A model generated the notes under the pieces. The model did not search any database. It saw only the letters and a list, made by a program, of their open reading frames with translations, and had not been told where the DNA came from. The position numbers were made by a program, and so were the translations under genes. A stretch of 64,000 nucleotides of DNA. Source: Pseudoroseomonas cervicalis. GTDB taxonomy: Bacteria > Pseudomonadota > Alphaproteobacteria > Acetobacterales > Acetobacteraceae. Below, one piece after another: positions 45,657 through 54,495 of the stretch (the first letter of the stretch is position 1; every line of letters begins with the position of its first letter). The stretch lies in contig NZ_JAUTAJ010000004.1 in the NCBI RefSeq assembly GCF_030818485.1, positions 2,397,001 to 2,461,000 on the forward strand, in the 5' to 3' direction.

Positions 45657-48125
45657 TCAGCGCAGCGTGGCGCCGGTCGCCTTGGCCACGGCGGCGACGA
45701 TCCTGGCGCCCACCGCCTCGATCTCCGCATCCGTCAGGCTGGCCTCGCGCGGCTGCAGCGTCACCTCCAGCGCCAGCGACACCTTGCCCTCCGGCAGCTT
45801 CTCGCCCGCATAGCGGTCGAACAGCGCCACATCGACGATCAGCGCCCGCTCGGCGCCGCGCGCGGCGCGGACCAGGTTCTCCGCCGGCACGCCGGCATCG
45901 ACCAGGAAGGCGAAATCGCGCTTCAGCGGCTGGAAGGCCGGCAGATCGGGCACCGCCTTCTTCTTGCGCTTGGGCTCGGGCACGGCGTCCAGGAACACCT
46001 CGAACCCCGCCGCGGCCCCGGCCAAACCGAGTTCCTCGCGCAGCTTCGGATGCAGCTCGCCGAAATGGGCCAGCACCGTCTTCGGCCCCTGCCGCACCAC
46101 GCCCGAGCGGCCGGGGTGGTAATGCCCCGGCGCGTCCGCCGTGACCGTCAGCGCCGCCATCGGCACGCCGAGCGCCGCCAGCACCGCCAGCGCATCGCCC
46201 TTGGCGTCCATCGCATCGACGGCCCGCGCCGGCTCGGCCCAGTGGCGCGGCGTCTCGCCCAGGCGCAGCCCGGCGGCGACCGCCTTCTGCCCCTCGGGCG
46301 AGGCGTCCAGATAGGCGGCGCCCAGCTCGGACAGCGCCACATCCGGATAGCCGCGCGCCGCGTTGCGTGCCGCCGCCTGCGCCAGGCTGGCCAGCGGCGT
46401 CGGGCGCATCTGGTCCAGATCGGCGGCGATCGGATTGTCGAGGCGCAGCATGGCCGGGGTCTCGCCGAAGCGGGCGGCGGTCACGCTGTCCAGGAAGCCG
46501 AAGGAGACGCAATCCAGCATGCCGCGCGCCGCCATGACGCGCCGCGCCAGGCTGGCCCGCGCCTGCTTCGGCGTCAGCGCCGGGCGCGGCACCGGGGAGG
46601 CCACCGGCAGCGACACCGGCGGGATGCGGTCCAGCCCGGGGATGCGCAGCACCTCCTCCAGCAGATCGCATTCCGGCTCGATCACCGCGCAGCCCTCGGC
46701 GGCGGCCTGGGCACGCTCGGGCGACAGGCCAGGGCCCTGCGCCAGCGCGCCGGGGGAAGCGATGTCGTTGCGCCAGGAGGGGACGGAAACCGTGACCTTC
46801 TCCGCATCCCGCGCCACCACGCCGAAGCCCAGCCGCTCCAGGATGGCGACCGCCTCATCGGCGGACAGATCGCTGCCGCCAAGCCCGGCGATGCGGGCGA
46901 AGCGCAGGCTGGCCTGGCGCTGCCAGGCAGGCTCGGCCCCGGCCTCGGTCACTTCGGAGGGCTCGCCGCCGCAGAGTTCGATGACCATGGCGGTGGCCGC
47001 ATCCAGCGCCGTCGGCAGCAGCGCCGGGTCGATACCGCGCTCGAAGCGGGCGCGGGCGTCGGAGCGGAGGTCGTGCCGCCGGCCCGAGAGCGCGATGCGC
47101 ACCGGGTCGAACAGCGCGCATTCGATGAAGACCTCGCGGGTCGCCTCGTCGGAGCCGGAATGCTCGCCGCCCATGATGCCGGCCAGGCTCTCGACCGCCT
47201 CGGCATCGGCGATCACCAGATCCTCCGGCGTCACGGCCACGTCCTTGCCGTTCAGCGCCAGGAATTTTTCGCCGTCGCGGCCACGGCGCAGGAACAGCTC
47301 GCTGCCCTTCACCTTCGCCACGTCGAAGACGTGCAGGGGACGGCCGAGGTCATAGGTGAAGAAATTGGTGATATCGACCAGCGCGTTGATCGGGCGCAGC
47401 CCGATCGAGACCAGCCGGTCCTGCAGCCATTTCGGCGAGGGGCCGTTCTTCACCCCGCGCACGGCGCGGCCGACCACCCAGGGGCAGCTTTCCGCATCCT
47501 GCAGCACCCAGCGCAGCGGCGAGGGATACACACCCTCGACCTTCGCCGGGGCGAAGGGCTTCAGTGTGCCGAGGCCCGCGGCCGCCAGGTCGCGCGCGAT
47601 GCCGCGGATCGACAGCGCATCGCCCCGGTTCGGCGTGACCGAGATCTCGACCACCGGATCGTCCAGCCCGGCCCAGCGCGCATAGACCTCGCCCACCGGC
47701 GCGTCCTCGGGCAGGTCCAGGATACCCTCATGGTCGTCGCCGAGGCCGAGCTCGCGGGCGGAGCACAGCATGCCCTCGCTCTTCACGCCGCGGATTTCTC
47801 CCACTTTCAGCACCATGCCGTTGGCGGGGACAACCGCGCCGGGCAGGCCGAGCACGGCCTTCATGCCGGTGCGCGCATTCGGCGCGCCGCAGACGACGGA
47901 ACGGATCACGCCATCGCCGACATCCACCTTGCAGGCGCGCAGGCGGTCGGCATTCGGGTGCTGCACCGCCTCGATGACATGGGCGATGCGGAAGGGCGCC
48001 AGCGCCGCGCCGCGATCCTCGACGCCCTCGACCTCCAGGCCGATGGTGTTCAGCGCGGTGGTGATCTGGTCGAGGCTCGCCTCGGTCTCGAGATGCTGCT
48101 TCAGCCAGCTGACAGAGAACTTCAT
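45657..48125 (-). CDS. pheT: Phenylalanyl-tRNA synthetase, beta subunit
   Basis: 822 residues, the full bacterial length. The N-terminus MKFSVSWLKQHLE is typical. An OB-fold tRNA-binding domain follows (about residues 40-150, with ADRLRACKVDVG), then the B3/B4 and B5 domains and a C-terminal ferredoxin-fold anticodon-binding domain (PAFQPLKRDFAFLVD onward). It partners PheS in the (alpha-beta)2 enzyme. It starts 3 bases after the pheS stop. Confidence 0.97.
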   Translation of the reverse strand: MKFSVSWLKQHLETEASLDQITTALNTIGLEVEGVEDRGAALAPFRIAHVIEAVQHPNADRLRACKVDVGDGVIRSVVCGAPNARTGMKAVLGLPGAVVPANGMVLKVGEIRGVKSEGMLCSARELGLGDDHEGILDLPEDAPVGEVYARWAGLDDPVVEISVTPNRGDALSIRGIARDLAAAGLGTLKPFAPAKVEGVYPSPLRWVLQDAESCPWVVGRAVRGVKNGPSPKWLQDRLVSIGLRPINALVDITNFFTYDLGRPLHVFDVAKVKGSELFLRRGRDGEKFLALNGKDVAVTPEDLVIADAEAVESLAGIMGGEHSGSDEATREVFIECALFDPVRIALSGRRHDLRSDARARFERGIDPALLPTALDAATAMVIELCGGEPSEVTEAGAEPAWQRQASLRFARIAGLGGSDLSADEAVAILERLGFGVVARDAEKVTVSVPSWRNDIASPGALAQGPGLSPERAQAAAEGCAVIEPECDLLEEVLRIPGLDRIPPVSLPVASPVPRPALTPKQARASLARRVMAARGMLDCVSFGFLDSVTAARFGETPAMLRLDNPIAADLDQMRPTPLASLAQAAARNAARGYPDVALSELGAAYLDASPEGQKAVAAGLRLGETPRHWAEPARAVDAMDAKGDALAVLAALGVPMAALTVTADAPGHYHPGRSGVVRQGPKTVLAHFGELHPKLREELGLAGAAAGFEVFLDAVPEPKRKKKAVPDLPAFQPLKRDFAFLVDAGVPAENLVRAARGAERALIVDVALFDRYAGEKLPEGKVSLALEVTLQPREASLTDAEIEAVGARIVAAVAKATGATLR

Positions 48126-48128
48126 TGC

Positions 48129-49217
48129 TCAGACCCCTTCGGCCAGGGTGGCGGGGGAGAGCACGGGCGCGCCGTAATGGCGCAGCCAGCGGACATCGCT
48201 CTCATAGAAGGGGCGCAGATCCGGGATGCCGTGCTTCAGCATGGTGATGCGCTCGATGCCCATGCCGAAGGCGAAGCCCTGCCACTCGCGCGGGTCGATG
48301 CCGCAATTGGCCAGCACCTTCGGGTGGACCATGCCGCTGCCCAGGATCTCCAGCCAGTCGCCGCCGCGGCCGAGCTCGCCGGTCTTCCGGTTCCAGCCGA
48401 TATCGACCTCCATGGAGGGCTCGGTGAAGGGGAAGTAGGAGGAGCGGAAGCGCACCGGCAGGTCGGAGATGCCGAAGAAGGCGCGGAGAAAATCGATCAG
48501 GCAGCCCTTCAGATGGCCGAGGGTGATGCCGCGGTCGATCACCAGCCCCTCCACCTGGTGGAACATCGGGCTGTGCGTCGCGTCATGGTCGGCGCGCCAG
48601 GTGCGGCCGGGCACGATGACGCGGATCGGCGGCGGCTGGTCCAGCATGGTGCGGATCTGCACCGGGCTGGTGTGGGTGCGCAGCACCGGGCGCGCCTCGT
48701 TCGCGCCGGGGCGGGCGGGCAGGTAGAAGGTGTCGTGGTCCTGCCGCGCCGGGTGGTGGCTCGGGATGTTCAGCGCGCTGAAATTGTACCAGTCGCCTTC
48801 GATATCCGGCCCCTCGGCCAGGGCGAAGCCCATGGCGCCGAAGATCGCCACGATCTCCTCGACCGTGCGGGCGATCGGGTGGATGGCGCCCTGCTCGGGC
48901 CCGGCGGGGGGGAAGGGGCGCGGCGGCAGCGTCACATCCAGCCGCTCGGCGGCCAGGCGGGCCTCGAGCGCGGCGGCGTCGAGGGCGACACGGCGCGCCT
49001 CGATGGCGCCTTCCAGCGCGGTCTTCAGCCGGTTCAGCGCGGCGCCGCGCTCCTTGCGCGCCTCGGCGGGCACGCCGCCCAGACCCTTCAGCAGGGCGGT
49101 CAGCTGGCCGTTCTTGCCCAGCACGCCCACCCGCACCGCATCCAGCGCGCGCAGATCGGCGGCCTGGGCCAGCGCGGCCTCGGTCTCCGCCTGCAGGGTG
49201 GCGAGGTCATCCGTCAT
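48129..49217 (-). CDS. pheS: Phenylalanyl-tRNA synthetase, alpha subunit
   Basis: 362-residue class II catalytic subunit. Motif 2 appears as GRTWRADHDATHSPMFHQVEG, and motif 3 as FAFGMGIERITML. HPARQDHDTFYL and RTHTSPVQIRTM are further conserved blocks. The N-terminal coiled coil (residues about 1-80) contacts tRNA. The start is the ATG at 49217 (MTDDLATLQ). Its leader contains a terminator-like hairpin, so expression may be attenuated. Confidence 0.97.
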   Translation of the reverse strand: MTDDLATLQAETEAALAQAADLRALDAVRVGVLGKNGQLTALLKGLGGVPAEARKERGAALNRLKTALEGAIEARRVALDAAALEARLAAERLDVTLPPRPFPPAGPEQGAIHPIARTVEEIVAIFGAMGFALAEGPDIEGDWYNFSALNIPSHHPARQDHDTFYLPARPGANEARPVLRTHTSPVQIRTMLDQPPPIRVIVPGRTWRADHDATHSPMFHQVEGLVIDRGITLGHLKGCLIDFLRAFFGISDLPVRFRSSYFPFTEPSMEVDIGWNRKTGELGRGGDWLEILGSGMVHPKVLANCGIDPREWQGFAFGMGIERITMLKHGIPDLRPFYESDVRWLRHYGAPVLSPATLAEGV

Positions 49218-49260
49218 CGGTTCGTCCCGTCCGTGGCAGACCGTATCGGCGATCGATACG

Positions 49261-49303
49261 AAAAAAGCCGCCGGACGCCCTGGTGACCCAGGGCGGCGGC
49301 GGC
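49261..49303 (-). terminator. Terminator or attenuator hairpin between rplT and pheS
   Basis: On the minus strand a long stem (CGCCCTGG with CCAGGGCG around a 4-nt loop, extended by GCCGCC/GGCGGC pairs past one bulge) is followed by TTTTTT (49266 down to 49261). It lies 44 bases before the pheS ATG. It either ends rpmI-rplT transcription or acts as a pheST attenuator. Confidence 0.85.
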
Positions 49304-49319
49304 TCGTTCTATCCGTCAT

Positions 49320-49341
49320 CCCCCTGGTTCGCACCAGGGGG
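49320..49341 (-). promoter_or_regulatory. Second leader hairpin upstream of pheS
   Basis: A perfect 9-bp stem (CCCCCTGGT with ACCAGGGGG) closed on the minus strand by GCGA, a GNRA-type tetraloop. It lies between the rplT stop and the terminator hairpin. Its downstream arm contains CCAGGG, which could pair instead with CCCTGG in the upstream arm of the terminator, giving a possible antiterminator. Confidence 0.5.
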
Positions 49342-49349
49342 CGCAGACA

Positions 49350-49721
49350 TTACGCCTCGGCCGAAGCCGGCAGCGCCGCCTTGGCCTTCTCGACCAGGGC
49401 GCCAAAGGCAGCGGCGTCATCGAAGGCGATGGTGGCCAGCACCTTGCGGTCCAGCTCGATGTTCGCGGCCTTCAGGCCGGCGATGAACTTCGAGTAGGTC
49501 AGGCCATGCTCGCGCACGGCCGCGTTGATGCGCTGGATCCACAGGCCGCGGAACTCACGCTTCTTAACGCGACGGTCGCGATAGGCGTATTGCAGGGCCT
49601 TCTCGACGCGCTCCAGCGCGGGGCGATAGGCCTTGGAGGAACGGCCCACATAGCCCTTGGCGAGCTTCAGGACCTTCTTGTGGCGGGCATGGGCGGCAAC
49701 GCCGCGCTTAACACGAGCCAT
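49350..49721 (-). CDS. rplT: 50S ribosomal protein L20
   Basis: 123 residues. [16 protein letters not shown] and [14 protein letters not shown], then [16 protein letters not shown], are invariant L20 features. L20 binds 23S rRNA early in assembly and can repress its own operon in other bacteria. It follows rpmI by 18 bases. Confidence 0.98.
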   Translation of the reverse strand: MARVKRGVAAHARHKKVLKLAKGYVGRSSKAYRPALERVEKALQYAYRDRRVKKREFRGLWIQRINAAVREHGLTYSKFIAGLKAANIELDRKVLATIAFDDAAAFGALVEKAKAALPASAEA

Positions 49722-49739
49722 GGGTTCAGATCCTCTGTC

Positions 49740-49946
49740 TTACCGGGCCGAACCGTACGGCATCCACTGCTTCACCGTGTCACCATCCTGCTTCTCCAGC
49801 ACGAAGGTGCCGCGGTTCTGCCGCTTCATCTTGTTCGTCTTGGCGGTCAGCATGTGGCGCTTGTTGCCGGCGCCAGCCTTCACCTTGCCGGTCGCCGTCA
49901 GCGTGAAGCGCTTCTTGACGCTCGACTTCGTCTTCATCTTGGGCAT
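49740..49946 (-). CDS. rpmI: 50S ribosomal protein L35
   Basis: 68-residue basic protein. The start [14 protein letters not shown], and the segments GKRH-like NKRHML and KMKRQNRGT, are L35 hallmarks. The ATG at 49946 is the canonical start. The usual upstream partner infC is not adjacent; instead dapF lies divergently 276 bases away, so the rpmI promoter should be in that gap. Confidence 0.97.
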   Translation of the reverse strand: MPKMKTKSSVKKRFTLTATGKVKAGAGNKRHMLTAKTNKMKRQNRGTFVLEKQDGDTVKQWMPYGSAR

Positions 49947-50222
49947 TTCGGTCTCCTGGTCATCGAGGTCCCCGCCCCGGAAGGAGGCGGGCACGAAACC
50001 GCGGCCGGGCATGCCCTACAGGCCCGGACGCGCGGGAAGGAGCGCGCCTATAGCGGGAGTCGCGCCGCGACGGCAAGGCTCATTCGCCCTGCCCCGGCGC
50101 GGCCCTGCCGCGCGCCCTGATGCAGGTCGGTTCCAAGCACGGCCTTGGGGCGCGGCAGGCACGGCGCCCGCGCATGCGCGCGCCCCTTCATTTGCGTCGC
50201 ACAACGGGGCATATCCTGCTGC

Positions 50223-51053
50223 ATGATCCCGTTCCGGAAGATGCACGGTCTGGGCAACGACTTCATCGTGGTCGATGCCCGCCCCGCCCCGCTGAAGCTG
50301 AGCCCGACCCGCATCGCCGCCCTGTCGGACCGGCACCGGGGGATCGGCTGCGACCAGTTCATCACGCTGGAGACCCCCGAGGCGGGCGCCGATGTCTTCA
50401 TGCGCATCCACAACCCGGACGGGTCGGAGGCCGAGGCCTGCGGCAATGCCACGCGCTGCATCGCCTGGCTGCTGATGGCCGAGACCGGCCGCGACCAGGT
50501 GGTGGTGCGCACGGTGCGCGGCGACCTGCCCTGCGAGCGGCTGGCGGACGGCACCATCCGCGCCGATATGGGCCCGCCTTCGCTCGCCTGGCAGGAGGTG
50601 CCGCTGGCCGAGGCGATGGACACCACCCATCTGCCGATCGATCTCGGCGCGGTGGCCGACCCGGCCGCCTGCTCGATGGGCAATCCGCACGCCACCTTCT
50701 TTGTCGAGTCGCTGGACGGGCTGGACTGGCAGGCGCTGGGGCCGGTGGCCGAGCACCACCCGCTGCTGCCGCAGCGCGCCAATATCGGCTTCGCCGAGGT
50801 AGTCTCGCCCGAGCATATCCGGCTGGCCATCTGGGAGCGCGGCGCGGGGCCGACGCTGGCCTGCGGCTCCGGTGCCTGCGCCACGCTGGTGAACGCGCAT
50901 CGGCGCGGCCTGGCCAGCCGGCGCGCCCGCATCGACCTGCCCGGCGGCACGCTGGAGCTGGAATGGCGGGTCTCGGACAATCACGTGCTGATGGGCGGGC
51001 CGGTGGCCACCGCCTTTCTCGGCCAGTTCGACCCCGATTCCTTCCCGGCATGA
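50223..51053 (+). CDS. dapF: Diaminopimelate epimerase
   Basis: 276 residues, converting LL- to meso-diaminopimelate for lysine and peptidoglycan synthesis. The start FRKMHGLGNDFIVVDAR is canonical. The two catalytic cysteines are in EACGNATRC and ACGSGACAT. Substrate contacts appear in SMGNPHATFFV. The ATG at 50223 gives the family N-terminus. The stop overlaps the mtaB ATG (ATGA). Confidence 0.97.
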   Translation: MIPFRKMHGLGNDFIVVDARPAPLKLSPTRIAALSDRHRGIGCDQFITLETPEAGADVFMRIHNPDGSEAEACGNATRCIAWLLMAETGRDQVVVRTVRGDLPCERLADGTIRADMGPPSLAWQEVPLAEAMDTTHLPIDLGAVADPAACSMGNPHATFFVESLDGLDWQALGPVAEHHPLLPQRANIGFAEVVSPEHIRLAIWERGAGPTLACGSGACATLVNAHRRGLASRRARIDLPGGTLELEWRVSDNHVLMGGPVATAFLGQFDPDSFPA

Positions 51054-52420
51054 GCGCGGCGCGTCCCGCGCCTGAGACCCCGGTTCCGGAGATCCTGGCG
51101 CCGGGCCCCGGCGCGCAGCAAGGCGGCGGGGAGGAGGAATCGCCGGGGGGCGGGCTGGAGGATGGCCCGGTCCGCGTGCTGAGCTTCGGCTGCCGGCTGA
51201 ACACCTATGAGAGCACGGCGATGCGGGCGCTGGCGCTGCGCGCCGGGCATCGCGACGCCGTGCTGGTCAACACCTGCGCCGTCACCGCCGAGGCCGAGCG
51301 CCAGGCGCGCAAGGCGATCCGCCGCGCGCATCGCGAGCAGCCGGGGGTGCCGATCCTGGTCACCGGCTGCGCCGCGCAGATTTCTCCCAGTTCATGGGCC
51401 GCTCTGCCTGGTGTCACCCGCGTGATCGGCAATGCCGACAAGCTGAAGCCGGAGGCCTGGGCGCCCGGGGTCATCCCCGCCCCGGTCACCGACATCATGG
51501 CGGCGACCGAGACGGCGGCGCATCTGGTGACCGATTTCGCCGGCCGCGCCCGCGCCTTCGTCCAGGTGCAGCAGGGCTGCGACCATCGCTGCACCTTCTG
51601 CGTCATCCCCTATGGCCGCGGCCCCTCGCGTTCCGTCCCCATGGGCGCGGTGGTGGAGCAGGCGCGCGCCCTGGTCGCGCGCGGCTACAATGAGCTGGTG
51701 CTGACCGGCGTCGACATCACCAGCTACGGCCCCGATTTGCCGGGCCGGCCGACGCTGGGCCAGCTGGTGCGGCGGCTGCTGGCGCTGCTGCCGGAACTGC
51801 AGCGGCTGCGCCTCTCCTCGCTCGACCCGGTGGAGATCGACGAGGATCTCTGGCGGCTGATCGCCGAGGAGCCCCGGCTGATGCCGCATCTGCATCTCTC
51901 GCTGCAGCATGGCGACGATGTGATGCTGAAGCGCATGAAGCGCCGCCACAGCCGCGCCGACGCCCTGGCCTGCGCCCGCCGCGCCCGCGCGTTGCGGCCC
52001 GGCATCGCCTTCGGCGCCGATCTGATCGCCGGCTTCCCGACCGAGACCGAGGCGCATTTCACCCGCATGCTGGAGATGGTGGAGGAGGCGGGGCTGCATT
52101 TCCTGCACGTCTTCCCTTATTCGGAACGGCCGGGCACCCCCGCCGCCCGCATGCCGCAACTGCCGGTGCCGCTGCGGCGCGAACGCGCGACCCGGCTGCG
52201 CGAGGCCGGCGCCGCCGCCGCGCGGCGCTTCTACGAATCCCGTCTGGGGCAGGAGGAAACCGTGCTGCTGGAACGCCGCGACCGAGGCCATACCGAGCAT
52301 TTCTGCCCGGTCCGGGTGGAGCTGCCCGCCGGGCTGGAGCCTGACGCCCTGCACGGCGCGCTGCTGCGGCTACGCCCGCATGCGGCCAGCGCCGACGGCC
52401 TGCTGGCGCGGGTGGCCTGA
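51050..52420 (+). CDS. mtaB: tRNA (N6-threonylcarbamoyladenosine 37-C2)-methylthiotransferase MtaB
   Basis: 456-residue radical SAM methylthiotransferase that converts t6A37 to ms2t6A in tRNA. The N-terminal domain holds the auxiliary cluster cysteines (SFGCRLNTYES, NTCAVTAEAERQARK, VTGCAAQ). The radical SAM cluster is CDHRCTFC, followed by VIPYGRGPSRS. A TRAM-like C-terminus is visible (GQEETVLLERRDRG). The NTCAVT form distinguishes MtaB from MiaB. An Ala/Gly/Glu-rich 40-residue N-terminal extension is unusual. ftsY starts 2 bases after the stop. Confidence 0.93.
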   Translation: MSAARPAPETPVPEILAPGPGAQQGGGEEESPGGGLEDGPVRVLSFGCRLNTYESTAMRALALRAGHRDAVLVNTCAVTAEAERQARKAIRRAHREQPGVPILVTGCAAQISPSSWAALPGVTRVIGNADKLKPEAWAPGVIPAPVTDIMAATETAAHLVTDFAGRARAFVQVQQGCDHRCTFCVIPYGRGPSRSVPMGAVVEQARALVARGYNELVLTGVDITSYGPDLPGRPTLGQLVRRLLALLPELQRLRLSSLDPVEIDEDLWRLIAEEPRLMPHLHLSLQHGDDVMLKRMKRRHSRADALACARRARALRPGIAFGADLIAGFPTETEAHFTRMLEMVEEAGLHFLHVFPYSERPGTPAARMPQLPVPLRRERATRLREAGAAAARRFYESRLGQEETVLLERRDRGHTEHFCPVRVELPAGLEPDALHGALLRLRPHAASADGLLARVA

Positions 52421-52422
52421 CC

Positions 52423-54246
52423 ATGGCGCTGCGTGATCTCTGGGCCCGGCTGACCGGCCGCGAGAAGGAGCGGCCCGCCGAGGAGACCCCGGCCGCCGAG
52501 AGCCCGGCCGAGGCCCTGGCCCCGCCCGCGCCGGAACCGGCACCGGCATCCGAGCCGGAGCCCGAGCCGGCCCCGCCCCCCGCCGCGCTGAGCCCCGCCG
52601 CCAACGCCCCGGCCCCGGCCGAGACGCGCAGCCCGGCGCCCGAGCCGCCGCCGCCGCCGCATCTGCCGCCCGAGACGGTGGCGCCGCCCGAGACCCGCTC
52701 CGACGCGCTGGAGGAGGCCGGGGACCGCCTGGCGCCCGAGCCGCGGCCGGAGCACGCCGCCACCCCGCCGCGCGGCGACAATGCCGAGCATCCGCCCGCC
52801 TCCTGGCAGCCGCCCGAGGCCGAGGAGGAGGAGGCACCGCCCGAGCCCGCGCCGGCCCAGCCCGCGCCGGCCCAGCCTGCACCGGCCCAGCCTGCACCGG
52901 CCCAGCCTGGCCCGGGCGATCTGCCGCCGCGCCTGCCCGAGCAGCCGCCGCTGACCCCGCCCATGGCGCCGCCCCCGCCGCCCGAGCTGCCGCCCGCCGA
53001 GCAGCCCGAACCGCCGCCGGTGCCGCCCGAGACCCCGCCCCCCGCCCCCGCGCCGCGCCCCGGCCTGCCGGAGGCGCCGCCGGGCTGGCAGCCCTCCCCG
53101 CCCGAGATGCCGGTGCCGGGCCGCCCGGACGGCATCCCGGTGCCGCCGCCGGAACTGCCCCCGGCCGCCCCGCCCGAGCTGCCGCCGGAGCGGCCGCTGG
53201 AGGTGCCGCCGCCACCCCCCGCTCCGCGCGCCGAGGCGCCCGCCCCGCAGCCCTTCGCCGCGCCGCCGATCGCCCTGGCGCCTAGCCCTGCTGCCGATGC
53301 CCCCGAGGCGGAGGCCGAGGAAGCGCCGCGCGGCGGCTTCTTCGCCCGGCTGAAGGCCGGCCTGTCGCGCTCCACCGCGCGGCTGACCGATGGCCTCACC
53401 GGCCTGTTCACCAGGCGCAAGCTGGACGAGGCGGCGCTGGAGGAGCTGGAGGAGGCGCTGATCACCGCCGATCTCGGCGTCGCCGCGTCGCAGCGCATCG
53501 TCGAGCGCTTCCGCAAGACCCGCTTCGGCAAGGAGGTCTCCGACCTCGAGGTGAAGGAGGCGCTGGCCGAGGAGATCGCCGCCATCCTGGCCCCCGTGGC
53601 GAAGCCGCTGGAGATCGATGCCGCGAAGCGCCCGCATGTCGTGCTGGTGGTCGGCGTCAACGGCACCGGCAAGACCACCACCATCGCCAAGCTCGGCCAG
53701 CAATTCGGCGAGCAGGGGAAGAAGGTGGCCTTCGTCGCCGGCGACACCTTCCGCGCCGCCGCGGTGGAGCAGCTGCAGATCTGGGGCAACCGCACCGGCG
53801 CCCAGGTGCATGCCCCGGCGAAGCAGGGGGCGGATGCCGCCGGCCTGGCCTTCGACGCGCTGAAGGCGGCGCAGGAGGACGGCACCGAGATCCTGCTGGT
53901 CGACACCGCCGGCCGCCTGCACAACAAGGGCGCGCTGATGGAGGAGCTGCGCAAGGTGGTGCGCGTCATGCAGCGCGTCGACCCGACCGCGCCGCATTCC
54001 GTGCTGCTGGTGCTGGACGCCACCACCGGCCAGAACGCCACCCAGCAATGCAAGGTCTTCGCCGAGATGGTGAATGTCACCGGGCTGGTCGTTACCAAGC
54101 TGGACGGCTCGGCCAAGGGCGGCATCGTCGTGGCGCTGGCCCAGGAATTCGGCCTGCCGGTGCATGCCGTCGGCGTCGGTGAGAAGGCGGCGGATCTGCG
54201 GCCCTTCTCGGCGCGGGACTACGCCCGGTCGCTGCTCGGGCTTTGA
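52423..54246 (+). CDS. ftsY: Signal recognition particle receptor FtsY with long acidic Pro-rich N-terminus
   Basis: 607 residues; the SRP receptor GTPase that docks ribosome-nascent chains at the inner membrane. The N and G domains occupy residues about 305-607: FFARLKAGLSRSTARL, GVNGTGKTTTIAKLG (G1), DTFRAAAVEQL, DTAGRLHNKGALMEEL (G3), TKLDGSAKGG (G4) and GVGEKAADLRPF. The first about 300 residues are a Pro/Glu/Ala-rich low-complexity A domain, longer than in most homologues, with four exact PAPAQ repeats at residues 142-161. The first residues (ALRDLWARL) may form the membrane-binding helix. A family D repeat follows the stop. Confidence 0.95.
   Translation: MALRDLWARLTGREKERPAEETPAAESPAEALAPPAPEPAPASEPEPEPAPPPAALSPAANAPAPAETRSPAPEPPPPPHLPPETVAPPETRSDALEEAGDRLAPEPRPEHAATPPRGDNAEHPPASWQPPEAEEEEAPPEPAPAQPAPAQPAPAQPAPAQPGPGDLPPRLPEQPPLTPPMAPPPPPELPPAEQPEPPPVPPETPPPAPAPRPGLPEAPPGWQPSPPEMPVPGRPDGIPVPPPELPPAAPPELPPERPLEVPPPPPAPRAEAPAPQPFAAPPIALAPSPAADAPEAEAEEAPRGGFFARLKAGLSRSTARLTDGLTGLFTRRKLDEAALEELEEALITADLGVAASQRIVERFRKTRFGKEVSDLEVKEALAEEIAAILAPVAKPLEIDAAKRPHVVLVVGVNGTGKTTTIAKLGQQFGEQGKKVAFVAGDTFRAAAVEQLQIWGNRTGAQVHAPAKQGADAAGLAFDALKAAQEDGTEILLVDTAGRLHNKGALMEELRKVVRVMQRVDPTAPHSVLLVLDATTGQNATQQCKVFAEMVNVTGLVVTKLDGSAKGGIVVALAQEFGLPVHAVGVGEKAADLRPFSARDYARSLLGL
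52846..52905 (+). repeat. Coding tandem repeat (4 x 15 bp) in ftsY
   Basis: Four in-frame 15-bp units (52846, 52861, 52876, 52891), each encoding PAPAQ. Units 1-2 are identical to each other, as are units 3-4, which differ by two synonymous changes. This points to recent slippage duplication within the disordered A domain. Confidence 0.92.
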
Positions 54247-54247
54247 G

Positions 54248-54309
54248 ACAGGGGGCTCCGCCCCCTGCACCCCCGCCGGGGTGGCAGGGCCACCCCGGAC
54301 CCCGCCTTC
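54248..54309 (-). repeat. Palindromic intergenic repeat family D, copy 2 (inverted)
   Basis: Reverse complement of 16464-16525. Hairpins on the plus strand: CAGGGGGC-TCC-GCCCCCTG and GGGGTGGC-AGG-GCCACCCC. It begins directly after the ftsY stop. This copy lacks the T tract that makes copy 1 a terminator. Confidence 0.85.
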
Positions 54310-54495
54310 CGTTCAGAAAGCCTCAACCGGGCTGGGGCAGGGTCGCCCCGCCGGCAGGGCAGCGCCCCGTCCGGTGCGGTGCAACAGGCTTGGAAACCAT
54401 GGCTGCGCTTCCTAGGTTTTTCCCCAGGCGGTGCCACGCTGCCGCCATTCCACCAGGCGGAGGGCAGCACCGATGAGCAACCGGACCACCAGCGC

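Noticed and set aside
45630..49286. A 1218-codon plus-strand frame opposite pheT and pheS
   Set aside because: The minus-strand genes are unmistakable; the plus frame has no domain and begins in repeat A.
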